From: a virus | Length of the DNA: 64,000 nt | IMG/VR virus record: IMGVR_UViG_3300023184_008808 | Coordinates: 1-64,000 of that record | Reading direction: 5' to 3' (one strand) | Shown: piece after piece, positions 50,881 through 58,944 of the stretch | Layout: every line of letters starts with the position of its first letter | How positions within the stretch are numbered: the stretch's first letter is position 1 | Translations under genes and position numbers: made by a program | The notes under the pieces: model-generated | What the model saw: the letters and a program-made list of their open reading frames with translations, nothing else | Told to the model about the DNA's origin: nothing | Databases searched by the model: none

Positions 50881-52128
50881 ATGATGAAGAATATTGATTC
50901 GCAAGATTTCCCAATGCAGCGTTTACCTCAAGGATGTAAACATTTATATGGAAATCTTTTCATGGTTCCTTTTAGTGCCATCAAAACCCCTGATGCAAAA
51001 GAATCATCAGAAGGTTCATATAAATTTAAAAATCCTCGAATGTTGGTAGAACGGGGACAAGCAGATTTGCTTGATAAAAAGCTTTGTAAAGATTTACGGG
51101 ATAGTATCAAACATCGAACTTTGCTTAATCCACTCGTTTGTCGTTGGGTTGAAGATGGCGAAAAGCTTGTTCCAATGATCCTTGGTGGAGATCGTCGTTA
51201 TCGTTCCCTTGATTATCTTATTCGCAAAAAAGAAGAAGTTACTGATCCACGAGGTGTTTCCGTTGAAAATGGAACATGGACTTATCAGAAAATTACAGCT
51301 GATCAAGCTTATGAATATGTTCTGTGCCAAGTTTTTGCAGTCAGTGATGATCTTGAAGCTCTTGCCCTTTCTTGGGCAGAGAACAAGACTCGTATTAACT
51401 TGACAGATGGTCATGAAATTGCAGAAGTCATTAAATTGCGTGAAGCTAATGCTACTGATGGTCAAATTCTTGACATTTTACAACAAGACCAAAAATGGCT
51501 TGCAGAAACTGATCGTTTGATCGATGGTCTTGATTCAAATAGTCTTGCCGATCTTTTGGAAGGTCGAATTGATCGTGGTTCTGCTGAGGAACTCGTCAAA
51601 ATTGAAGATGTCGAAATGCGTAATCAAGTTCGAACTATGGCTACCGAGGCTGCTGCCGAAACTTGTGAACGCAAAATTGAGCGAATTAAGAAAAAAATGG
51701 ATAAGTCTATGGAAGCCTTAGAATTGGCAGAAGGCTCTGTAGCCTTTGCTTCTAGTGAAGAAGACTTAAATGATGCAAATAACGACCTTTCTCTTGCAAA
51801 GGCAGATGTTCGTAAATTAACTGACAAAGCTAAAGAAGTTCGTCCTGTAGCAACAGCTAAGCATATTAGAAGTGCCGCAGAACAAATGGGTGGCAGTACT
51901 CCTCGAAAAAGGGCTAAAACTGAATCTGCTTCTAAATTAAAAGGTTTAAGTATTAAAAAAGGTGTTGAATATATCAACGGTTTAATTCGAAATAATGGTT
52001 CTTGTCATAGTGGGACTTTTAAAGCTCATATTGATGCTTTGCGTTTAGTTAACAAATTGTTAACTGAAAATGTTTTGACAGGAAATGATGATTGGGAAAG
52101 CACTTTGCGTAATCACTACGGAAAGTAA
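50881..52128 (+). CDS. ParB-like nuclease-domain protein
   Basis: 415 aa. LLNPLVCRWV...LILGG-type pattern reads PMILGGDRRYRSLDYL, equal to the ParB/Srx GxRRxxA motif, followed by an HTH-like region (LREANATDGQILDILQ). The C-terminal half is charged and helical, with a basic patch PRKRAKTES. May bind DNA for partition, regulation or CTP-dependent clamping. ATG 50881 with AAGGA upstream. Earlier in-frame starts lie in the structured leader. Confidence 0.8.
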   Translation: MMKNIDSQDFPMQRLPQGCKHLYGNLFMVPFSAIKTPDAKESSEGSYKFKNPRMLVERGQADLLDKKLCKDLRDSIKHRTLLNPLVCRWVEDGEKLVPMILGGDRRYRSLDYLIRKKEEVTDPRGVSVENGTWTYQKITADQAYEYVLCQVFAVSDDLEALALSWAENKTRINLTDGHEIAEVIKLREANATDGQILDILQQDQKWLAETDRLIDGLDSNSLADLLEGRIDRGSAEELVKIEDVEMRNQVRTMATEAAAETCERKIERIKKKMDKSMEALELAEGSVAFASSEEDLNDANNDLSLAKADVRKLTDKAKEVRPVATAKHIRSAAEQMGGSTPRKRAKTESASKLKGLSIKKGVEYINGLIRNNGSCHSGTFKAHIDALRLVNKLLTENVLTGNDDWESTLRNHYGK

Positions 52129-52148
52129 TTAAGTTTTTTAAAAAATAT

Positions 52149-52188
52149 AAGATAAAGCTCGGTTTTAATATCGAGCTTTATCTTTTTG
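52149..52188 (+). terminator. Rho-independent terminator
   Basis: AAGATAAAGCTCG (52149-52161) pairs with CGAGCTTTATCTT (52172-52184), then TTTG. Confidence 0.85.
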
Positions 52189-52211
52189 TTTTTTAAGGCA
52201 TACATAATTTA

Positions 52212-52523
52212 ATGATCCAAGTTTGTCCGCATTGCGGCTACCAACTTCAGCATATCTTAAAAGATGGGCTCACAAATTGCTCCCATTGCAATCAGGTTTT
52301 TGATTCTAGCGATTTAAATCAATTATTATCAGCAGCTTGGCATATTCGTCGTCAAAATTGGTCTCTTGAGCAATTAAAATGGCATTTAAAAATAGACGAT
52401 GCTCTAGCTATACTTGTTTATACATTTGTTTCTGATCATGGCTATACTCACGAAGAGTTTTTAAATTTATTGAAAAAACTCGGAGTAGCACATAAGTCAT
52501 ATATCAAATATAACAACGAATAA
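52212..52523 (+). CDS. Zinc-ribbon protein
   Basis: 103 aa; CPHCGYQLQ...NCSHCNQVF ribbon at residues 5-30, then a helical domain. No function recognised; zinc ribbons of this kind often bind nucleic acid. Confidence 0.7.
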   Translation: MIQVCPHCGYQLQHILKDGLTNCSHCNQVFDSSDLNQLLSAAWHIRRQNWSLEQLKWHLKIDDALAILVYTFVSDHGYTHEEFLNLLKKLGVAHKSYIKYNNE

Positions 52524-52527
52524 AAGA

Positions 52528-52551
52528 AACCCCTATAAAAGGGGTTATATT
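52528..52551. terminator. Terminator between convergent genes
   Basis: AACCCC (52528-52533) and GGGGTT (52541-52546), loop TATAAAA; the T tract is weak on both strands. Confidence 0.55.
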
Positions 52552-52571
52552 ATCAATATAAATTTAAAAAA

Positions 52572-52793
52572 TCATGCTGTTTCTGCTGAAATTTGCCCAA
52601 TAGGAGCACGAGGGTCAATCTCGATGTTATTTCCTTCAAGTTCTGAACGCAACACAGTGATCTTTTTATCAGCTTCAATGCCTATTCTGACCTTGTTGCG
52701 ATTATCAATACGGACCACGGTGATTTTGATATCTTCCATGCCGGGGCCTTTAAGAATAATCGTTTCATCCTTTTTTCGACTTAGTACGAGCAT
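52572..52793 (-). CDS. csrA: CsrA-family RNA-binding regulator, second copy
   Basis: 73 aa. MLVLSRKKDETIILKGPG is the typical CsrA start; ITVVRIDNRNKVRIGIEADKK then ITVLRSELEG. The ATG is at 52793 with AAGGAAG upstream; further upstream starts are not needed. Closer to bacterial CsrA than the copy at 49394. Confidence 0.92.
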   Translation of the reverse strand: MLVLSRKKDETIILKGPGMEDIKITVVRIDNRNKVRIGIEADKKITVLRSELEGNNIEIDPRAPIGQISAETA

Positions 52794-52875
52794 TTTACTT
52801 CCTTTCGTGCCTGATTCCTTGAGCCAAGCTGTACTCACTATCTAAGGAGTTAGTTATCGATTTTTTTTATTGATA

Positions 52876-52904
52876 TGGACAGTATTTTTATTTTTTGCTA
52901 TACA
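52876..52904 (+). promoter_or_regulatory. Promoter TGGACA-N17-TATACA
   Basis: -35 TGGACA (52876-52881), extended TGC and -10 TATACA (52899-52904), giving a leader of ~110 nt before 53022. Confidence 0.5.
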
Positions 52905-52964
52905 ATCAAAGTAAATAGGCGTTTAATAATATTGATGACTCATCGGGAGAGTTATCAAATGTGT

Positions 52965-53006
52965 TGTTAGTATTTGTCCGTGACTAACAGCATTTCAGGT
53001 ACGGAC
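52965..53006 (+). promoter_or_regulatory. H-type pseudoknot next to the SD of 53022
   Basis: Stem 1: TGTTAGT (52965-52971) with ACTAACA (52983-52989). The loop carries GTCCGT (52976-52981), which pairs with ACGGAC (53001-53006). The SD GGGAATAGGTG starts directly after. Such an arrangement is used by translation-controlling riboswitches and protein-binding leaders. Confidence 0.5.
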
Positions 53007-53021
53007 GGGAATAGGTGCAAT

Positions 53022-53483
53022 ATGTCTCAGTGGCAAAATCAGTTGAATGCGTTGAAGATTGAGATCGAAACTAAGTCAAAGCAATTGGCTCTTATTGAGC
53101 AGTTAATTGCTTTGGAAGCTAAACATACTCATGGTGAGGATGTAAAGGATCTTCCTGTTTTTGGTGCTACTGCTAATGATAGTGACGAAGATAATGAGAA
53201 GACCAGCAAGCGACGAGTTGCTAATCTTTCAAAGCTTCGCCGAGAACTTTCTGATAATGAAAAGAATATGAAGCTTCCTTCACTTCTTATTATGCTTGGT
53301 CAGCAAAACGCTGGTCGTTCTGTCACTTATAAAGAGCTTGCCGAAATGGTGCAAGAATCTGGATATTCAACCGAGTCGAAGAATTTTAGCAACATGGTTT
53401 ATCAGAGCTTACAAAAGCTTGTTAATCGTGGTTTTTATACAAAGAATGATGAAACTCGTGAATATCAATATGTTGGAAAATAA
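53022..53483 (+). CDS. Hypothetical protein with winged-helix-like C-terminus
   Basis: 153 aa. Coiled-coil N-terminus (ALKIEIETKSKQLALIEQL), acidic linker (ATANDSDEDNEKTS), then a winged-helix-like domain (VTYKELAEMVQESGYSTESK, then a recognition-helix-like segment, then NRGFYTKNDE). Possible DNA-binding regulator. Start 53022 follows AGGTG and the pseudoknot leader. Confidence 0.7.
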   Translation: MSQWQNQLNALKIEIETKSKQLALIEQLIALEAKHTHGEDVKDLPVFGATANDSDEDNEKTSKRRVANLSKLRRELSDNEKNMKLPSLLIMLGQQNAGRSVTYKELAEMVQESGYSTESKNFSNMVYQSLQKLVNRGFYTKNDETREYQYVGK

Positions 53484-53518
53484 TTACCTTTTTAACCTTT
53501 TTAATGAGGAAGTGTCAT

Positions 53519-53890
53519 ATGGAAAATTCAGAAAAGAAAATCATAAAAACACATTTTGTTAGAGATGTCTTGGAAAGGATCGGGGCTTTTGATAAAAATT
53601 GCCCTGATGATTGGCGTCAACAGGTAATTCAAGCTTTACAGAATGAAGGAATCCAAATGCATCCTAATGCCATATATGGGGTGCGTCAGAGGGCTATGAA
53701 CAAGATGAAGCAATTGCATCGAGTTTTGAGCCGAAAAAAACAACATGGTCAAGATGCTTTGTTTGATTCTCGAAATTCTAAACAGCTTACAATTGCTGAT
53801 TTACTTGCGTTTCAGCAATTTTCTAAAAGTTTTGGTGGAATTGATAAGGTTAAAAATGCCATTAGAGCTATGGAGGCTTTAATTCAATAA
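53519..53890 (+). CDS. Hypothetical protein
   Basis: 123 aa. An N-terminal segment (FVRDVLERIG, DDWRQQVIQALQNEGIQ, HPNAIYGVRQRAMNK) looks like a helical HTH-type module; the rest is helical. Good SD GAGGAAG. A perfect terminator follows, so 53022-53890 form one operon. Confidence 0.65.
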   Translation: MENSEKKIIKTHFVRDVLERIGAFDKNCPDDWRQQVIQALQNEGIQMHPNAIYGVRQRAMNKMKQLHRVLSRKKQHGQDALFDSRNSKQLTIADLLAFQQFSKSFGGIDKVKNAIRAMEALIQ

Positions 53891-53915
53891 TTTTAACCTA
53901 AAACAATTAAATAAA

Positions 53916-53940
53916 GGGCGCTCTTTGAGCGCCTTTTTTT
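53916..53940 (+). terminator. Rho-independent terminator
   Basis: GGCGCTC (53917-53923), loop TTT, GAGCGCC (53927-53933), then seven T. Confidence 0.93.
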
Positions 53941-53988
53941 ATTTTTAGGCACTATTTAAATATTGGCGTGTATTTATTTTAGATTTTT

Positions 53989-53997
53989 TGGTATAGT
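53989..53997 (+). promoter_or_regulatory. Extended -10 promoter for clpX
   Basis: TGG (53989-53991) + TATAGT (53992-53997); the -35 is poor. Start of clpX is at 54030. Confidence 0.45.
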
Positions 53998-54029
53998 ACT
54001 TTCGTTCAACATGTCTTTTTGAGGTTAGC

Positions 54030-55301
54030 ATGAGTAAAAAGAAAAGCCCAGTCTGTGATTACTGTGGCAAACCCAGTTCTCAGGTTGGCCTATTAGTAGA
54101 AAGTCCTGTCTCTGATAAAGAACAAAATGGACGACCTGCTGGTGGTAAGGTTTATATTTGTGGCAGTTGTGTTGATATATGCCAAACTATGGTTGTTCAA
54201 AAGATGAAATCTCCTTCTTTAACATTTATTTCTAATCATATTCCTTCTCCCAAGCAAATTGTTGCTTATCTTGATAAGTCTATCATTGGACAAGATAGTG
54301 CTAAAAAAGCTTTGGCTGTAGCCATTACAAATCATTACAAAAGACTTCAAGATAATAATTTAGATCGGGATGATGATCTTTTTGCTGATGTTACTCTTGA
54401 AAAAAGCAATATTCTTCTCATCGGTCCAACTGGTTGTGGCAAAACATCTCTTGCTCGCACATTAGCACACATATTAAAAGTTCCATTTGCAATTGGTGAT
54501 GCAACCACATTGACAGAGGCGGGTTATGTTGGCGAAGATGTAGAAAATCTTGTTTTAAAATTATTACGAGAGGCAGATTTTAAAGTTGAATTGGCTCAAA
54601 CTGGAATTATTTTTTTAGATGAGTTAGACAAAATTGGTAAAACTTCACAAAATGTTTCGATTACTAGAGATGTAAGCGGTGAAGGAGTTCAACAAGCTTT
54701 GTTGAAAATGCTTGAAGGCACAACTTGTAATGTTCCACCGGGAGGGGGCAGGAAACATCCCGAACAACAATACATTCAAATTGATACAACAAACATTTTA
54801 TTTATTTGTGGCGGTGCTTTTGTTGGTCTCGATGAGATTATTCGTCGTCGTATTGGCAAAGCCACCATGGGTTTTAATCCCTCTGCAAAAAAAGATGAAA
54901 ACGAATGGATTTTGGAATATGTAACCGAGGACGATCTTATTGAGTATGGTCTTATTCCTGAAATTATTGGTCGTCTTCCTGTTATTACTCCTTTGAAGGG
55001 TCTTGATGAAGAAGCGATGATTAAGATATTGACTGAACCAAAAGATGCTTTAGTCAAACAATATCAGAAAATGTGTCATAAAGATAATGTTAAACTAATG
55101 TTTACAAACGAGGCATTGTCTTTGATTGCTAAAAAGGCTATAGATAAAGGCACTGGAGCTCGTGGTCTCAGAAGCGTCATGGAAAGTTTCATGATAGAAA
55201 TTATGTACCATTTATCAGATCATGATGGAGAAAGCGTTGTAGTAACAAAAGAAGTCGTTGAAGGTGGAACAGCTATTTTTACAAAAAATAGAGCAGCTTA
55301 A
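54030..55301 (+). CDS. clpX: ClpX unfoldase
   Basis: 423 aa, full length. N-terminal zinc-binding domain (C9, C12, C44, C47), AAA+ Walker A GPTGCGKT (132-139), pore loop GYVG (165-168), Walker B FLDELD (195-200), [28 protein letters not shown], and C-terminal [14 protein letters not shown]. Recognises C-terminal degrons such as the tmRNA tag and feeds ClpP; no ClpP in the window, so the host protease is likely recruited (the IGF loop equivalent reads MGF). SD GAGG. Confidence 0.95.
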   Translation: MSKKKSPVCDYCGKPSSQVGLLVESPVSDKEQNGRPAGGKVYICGSCVDICQTMVVQKMKSPSLTFISNHIPSPKQIVAYLDKSIIGQDSAKKALAVAITNHYKRLQDNNLDRDDDLFADVTLEKSNILLIGPTGCGKTSLARTLAHILKVPFAIGDATTLTEAGYVGEDVENLVLKLLREADFKVELAQTGIIFLDELDKIGKTSQNVSITRDVSGEGVQQALLKMLEGTTCNVPPGGGRKHPEQQYIQIDTTNILFICGGAFVGLDEIIRRRIGKATMGFNPSAKKDENEWILEYVTEDDLIEYGLIPEIIGRLPVITPLKGLDEEAMIKILTEPKDALVKQYQKMCHKDNVKLMFTNEALSLIAKKAIDKGTGARGLRSVMESFMIEIMYHLSDHDGESVVVTKEVVEGGTAIFTKNRAA

Positions 55302-55315
55302 CTCTGGTATCTTAA

Positions 55316-55966
55316 ATGACGCAAATATTGAGACTCATCGGTGATTGTCATGGGAAGATGTATGAATATTTAAATATTGCTAAAGAAGCTGATTTCTCTA
55401 TCCAATTAGGTGATTTAGGATTCAGATATGATTTGCTTACAAAACTTTCCTCTGACAGTCACAAAGTTTTAGGTGGAAATCATGATAATTATGAAAAAAT
55501 AAATAATATATTTGTTAATCAGACATCTCATTTTCTTGGTGATTATGGTTTGCATGTAGTGCCCGGTGAAGCTCCTATTTATTTTGTAAGGGGCGGGCAT
55601 AGTATTGATAAAGAATATAGGAAAATTGGTATAGATTGGTGGCCTGACGAGCAGCTATCTTATGTCAAGATGGTAGAAGCTTTGGATGCGTACATAGCAT
55701 CCAAGCCGCAAATTGTAATTTCTCATGAATGTCCGAAGAGAATTATACCTGAGGTAAGTACTTTGTCCTTGTGGAAAGGCAATCCTATACCTCCCAGTGC
55801 AACTTCTCTTATGCTGGACTATATGTTTGATGTTTATAAACCAAAGTATTGGTTTTTTGGTCATCATCACAAAAGTTGGCAGGCAACAGTAGAAGGAACA
55901 AATTTTATTTGTTTAGATGAGTTAGAAGAATATGACATCTTTTTGTCTAACCCTTTGGGAAATTAG
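55316..55966 (+). CDS. Calcineurin-like metallophosphoesterase
   Basis: 216 aa. IGDCHGKMYEY (DxH), IQLGDLGFR (GD), VLGGNHDNYE (GNHD), VISHECP and FFGHHHKSW (GHxH). Distinct from the enzyme at 35736. Substrate unknown. Downstream of clpX. Confidence 0.88.
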   Translation: MTQILRLIGDCHGKMYEYLNIAKEADFSIQLGDLGFRYDLLTKLSSDSHKVLGGNHDNYEKINNIFVNQTSHFLGDYGLHVVPGEAPIYFVRGGHSIDKEYRKIGIDWWPDEQLSYVKMVEALDAYIASKPQIVISHECPKRIIPEVSTLSLWKGNPIPPSATSLMLDYMFDVYKPKYWFFGHHHKSWQATVEGTNFICLDELEEYDIFLSNPLGN

Positions 55967-55971
55967 GAAAC

Positions 55972-56577
55972 ATGGATTATAAAGTTGCAACTTATTTCAG
56001 TTCAGAAAATTGGGAATCTCAAGGCCTTAATTGGCTTAGAACTGCAAAATCGCTTTCACTTACTGGATATATTATAGGATATAATCTTTCTGAAGAAGCC
56101 ACATCTAAGATTAGTCAATTAGGTTTTATTTGTCTTCCTCTTAAAGAAGATGAAAACAATCGTGTGAAAATTTTTCAAAAGTTTATTTCACAATTGAAGC
56201 CTCAAGAGCGTTGTATGTGGCTTACTCCTAGTCTTTTGCCTAAAGCTAACTTTGAAACAGAGTCAGATTTAGTTTGTGAATTAACTAAATCTGATATTTT
56301 TAATCTTACAGAGCCTGTAACAAATTTATATGATCGTGCTGCAATGATTGAATCTTTGCGTGAAAAAATTGAAAAAAAATATTCTGGTTATTTTTCAACT
56401 CGATATGTTCTTGCAACCAGTGAATTCTGGCATGGATTTTTAGGTTGTTTGCAATATATGCAAGAAAAAAGTTATTTTGATGCTAATACATCAACAGAAG
56501 AACTGATTCTGAATTTTTTTACTGCTTTTGCCAATCGGTTTACTGTTGAGGTGAAAGACTATGATTCAGTTATTTGA
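55972..56577 (+). CDS. Hypothetical protein
   Basis: 201 aa; starts MDYKVATYFSSENWESQGLN. A first half with alternating strands and helices (YIIGYNLSEEA, ...FICLPLKED) could be Rossmann-like or GT-like, but no catalytic motif seen. Overlaps the next gene by 17 nt. Confidence 0.65.
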   Translation: MDYKVATYFSSENWESQGLNWLRTAKSLSLTGYIIGYNLSEEATSKISQLGFICLPLKEDENNRVKIFQKFISQLKPQERCMWLTPSLLPKANFETESDLVCELTKSDIFNLTEPVTNLYDRAAMIESLREKIEKKYSGYFSTRYVLATSEFWHGFLGCLQYMQEKSYFDANTSTEELILNFFTAFANRFTVEVKDYDSVI

Positions 56578-56782
56578 TAATGCAACCAGTTTTGAGAAGC
56601 ATCGTTTAATGCTTACTTTTAGATATTTTGGCTTAAGCTTTAATCTAATTTTGGCAGAAGCTTTATTGCGTTTGGATCGTAAATTTCAAATAGATTCCTT
56701 GTGTCCTTTGCCACAAGACGAATTAAGCAAGAAACTTTTAGAGATTTATAGTTACTACTATAAAACATGTTCTTCCAAATGA
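56561..56782 (+). CDS. Small hypothetical helical protein
   Basis: 73 aa; no family recognised. Overlaps both neighbours, which implies translational coupling in a four-gene series ending at 57317. Confidence 0.65.
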   Translation: MIQLFDNATSFEKHRLMLTFRYFGLSFNLILAEALLRLDRKFQIDSLCPLPQDELSKKLLEIYSYYYKTCSSK

Positions 56783-56889
56783 TGTATGAACTAGGTTCTT
56801 TTGTATTTTTTATAATAGCCGTAGGTTTATCATGTCTCACAATTATGTGTCTGACTGATATGGCCTCTTATGGCAGGAGAGACGAATGA
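56782..56889 (+). CDS. Membrane micro-protein (35 aa)
   Basis: ATG 56782 overlaps the previous stop; its TGA overlaps the next ATG. One membrane segment (FVFFIIAVGLSCLTIMCL) and a charged tail SYGRRDE. No SD of its own; supported by position and overlap pattern. Confidence 0.5.
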   Translation: MYELGSFVFFIIAVGLSCLTIMCLTDMASYGRRDE

Positions 56890-57317
56890 CTATGCTTTTG
56901 TTTGTTTATGGTACATTAAAAAACGGTCATGTACGCAATAATGCGTTAGATCAATGTCGTTATTTGGGAACAGCAATAACTGTTTCAAAATATGGAATGT
57001 ACCATTATGGTGGATTCCCAGCAGTAATTGATGAATCTTGCCCCAGTGCTCGTTCAGGAATGTCTTTAGATACCAAAATTCATGGCGAATTATGGGAAGT
57101 AGGACACGATGATCTTATAAGTTTAGATCGCATAGAAGGTGTAGATTCTAATTTATTTAATCGTAAACTTATTGATCTTGAAAGCGTTACTTTATTTCGT
57201 CATCCTCTTTCTAAAGAAGTTTGGTCTTTGTTAGAGAACAAAAAAGCAGAAGCATATCTTTTTATGCAAGATTTGCGTGGATCTGCTCAGCTTAATGGTT
57301 TTTGGCCAAGAAAATAA
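56886..57317 (+). CDS. Gamma-glutamylcyclotransferase-like protein
   Basis: 143 aa. LFVYGTLKNGHVRN is the AIG2/GGCT substrate loop; GGFPAVID; and LDRIEGV holds the acidic catalytic residue. Family members remove gamma-glutamyl groups as 5-oxoproline or act on glutathione-like compounds. SD GCAGGAGA. May pair with the amidoligase at 29966. Confidence 0.85.
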   Translation: MTMLLFVYGTLKNGHVRNNALDQCRYLGTAITVSKYGMYHYGGFPAVIDESCPSARSGMSLDTKIHGELWEVGHDDLISLDRIEGVDSNLFNRKLIDLESVTLFRHPLSKEVWSLLENKKAEAYLFMQDLRGSAQLNGFWPRK

Positions 57318-57337
57318 TTATTATGTAGAGGGGTGAT

Positions 57338-57706
57338 ATGGAATTTTTAGGTTTTAATGGTGGCCTCATTATTGGGGCTTTGCTTGCTTCTATTATTTAT
57401 TTTTTTCATCGTCTTTCTCTTCTCCGATCTCTTCGTCAAGCGGAATCAAGATCGGTTATGGCTGATTTGGAGCTTGCAACTACTGCACAGTTAAAAAAAG
57501 AATTAAGAAATCGTCCCAATAATCCATTTGTTTATGTAACACCAATTACTGAAAAATTTATGCAAGGTGTTCAAGTTGAATTTAATGCTATAAATGCTTA
57601 TAATGCGGTTTCAATGCTTCATTTGGCAACAATGCTTATTCGTAATGAGATGAAGAACAAAGGATTGGAAGTTCCAGATCTTCCTATTTATTTTTCAGAA
57701 GACTGA
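57338..57706 (+). CDS. Membrane-anchored hypothetical protein
   Basis: 122 aa; N-terminal membrane segment (GGLIIGALLASIIYFF), then a soluble domain. SD GAGGGG. Function unknown. Confidence 0.7.
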   Translation: MEFLGFNGGLIIGALLASIIYFFHRLSLLRSLRQAESRSVMADLELATTAQLKKELRNRPNNPFVYVTPITEKFMQGVQVEFNAINAYNAVSMLHLATMLIRNEMKNKGLEVPDLPIYFSED

Positions 57707-57713
57707 GGTTTCT

Positions 57714-58856
57714 ATGTTTGTTAAAAAAGCGAAGATTTGTCTTAACACAATGGTTGCAAATGAGTCACACATAATTATTCGCATGTTGGAGTCTTGTTAT
57801 AAATATATTGATTATTGGGTTATTCAAGATAATGGATCTACAGATGGCACTCAAGATTTGATTGAAAATTTTTTTAATCAAAAGAATATACCCGGATTTC
57901 TTTATTCCACTCCATGGAATTTTCCCGGCATCAATCGTGATCACGCTCTTCAAACATGTTTGAGTCATGATCATGGTTGTGATTGGATTCTTAGAATCGA
58001 TGCTGACGAAGCTCTTGTTGTAGATGATGCTTTTGATTGGTCTATTCTCGATAACAAAAGCGTTCAAAGCTTTCAAATTTTTGCTCAACAAAATAATTTT
58101 AATTATTATCGTTGTTGGCTATGGAACTCTAAATTACCGTGGCGCTTCAAGCATGATAAACGCCATGAAACAATTTATTTAGATCAGCAAAATATTGGCG
58201 AAAGTTTTCAACGAGTTAATTTACCTACTAGTTTTCGTCATATTGTTTACAGTGATGGCCAGACATGGCGTAACACAACAAAGTTTTTTACTGATGCGTT
58301 AGAGTTAGAAAAAGATTTGTTGAATCAAAAGAGCATGGCCACAGATCTTTATCATCTTTTTTATTTGGCTAAAAGTTATCGTGATGCCGCTTTTGATTTT
58401 CGAAGTACATTTCCTTTTGGTGAGGATCAATTGATTGAATGTTGTCGGCGATCTATTTTTTATTTTAAAAAACATTTAGACTTAACCCATCAATTTCATG
58501 AATTTAAAAAGCCTAAATTTTGGGATGAAACTGCTTATGTTTGTATGGTATTTATTGGTGAGCTATATGATCGTTTAAAAGACGACACAAGCGCTTTATA
58601 CTACTATTCTAATGCAGAACAGTTTTGCGATAGACGCAATGAACATTTGGTAAAACAAGCAGAATTATACAGTCGCAATGGAGATCGTATCAATTTTTTT
58701 GCATGTACTTCTCGTTTGATAAATGAAAAAAAACTTAACCCCTGTCCAGAATTAAGTTTTTTCGTTAATAACATGGCATATGTTAATACTGGAAATTACA
58801 TTAACGATTTGCACACATTAGCTTGCATGTTGAACAACACACTTACAGCCAACTAA
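57714..58856 (+). CDS. GT2 glycosyltransferase with helical C-terminus
   Basis: 380 aa. ICLNTMVANESHIIIRML, VIQDNGSTDGTQDLI and the metal motif RIDADEALV are typical of GT2 enzymes of the multi-domain, TPR-linked type; residues ~200-370 are helical (YHLFYLAKSYRDA, DTSALYYYSNAEQF). Acts on an unknown glycan. Confidence 0.85.
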   Translation: MFVKKAKICLNTMVANESHIIIRMLESCYKYIDYWVIQDNGSTDGTQDLIENFFNQKNIPGFLYSTPWNFPGINRDHALQTCLSHDHGCDWILRIDADEALVVDDAFDWSILDNKSVQSFQIFAQQNNFNYYRCWLWNSKLPWRFKHDKRHETIYLDQQNIGESFQRVNLPTSFRHIVYSDGQTWRNTTKFFTDALELEKDLLNQKSMATDLYHLFYLAKSYRDAAFDFRSTFPFGEDQLIECCRRSIFYFKKHLDLTHQFHEFKKPKFWDETAYVCMVFIGELYDRLKDDTSALYYYSNAEQFCDRRNEHLVKQAELYSRNGDRINFFACTSRLINEKKLNPCPELSFFVNNMAYVNTGNYINDLHTLACMLNNTLTAN

Positions 58857-58888
58857 TTTTAAATATTTTTTAAAATCTTGCATGTTGT

Positions 58889-58941
58889 TTGGGTGCATCA
58901 AAATGAGGGTATATACTCCTTATAAGTAATGAGGAGTATAT
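58889..58941 (+). promoter_or_regulatory. Promoter and inverted repeat over the SD of the sigma-70 gene
   Basis: ATATACTCCT (58911-58920) and AGGAGTATAT (58932-58941) form a perfect 10-bp inverted repeat with an 11-nt loop; AGGAG is the SD of 58945. TTGGGT (58889-58894), 17 nt, TATACT (58912-58917) could be a promoter. If transcription starts near 58924 the left arm is not in the mRNA and the repeat would be a DNA operator; if it starts further upstream it is an SD-masking hairpin. Confidence 0.6.
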
Positions 58942-58944
58942 TTA

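Noticed and set aside
51624-51977. Minus-strand open frame
   Set aside because: Shadow within the ParB-like gene.
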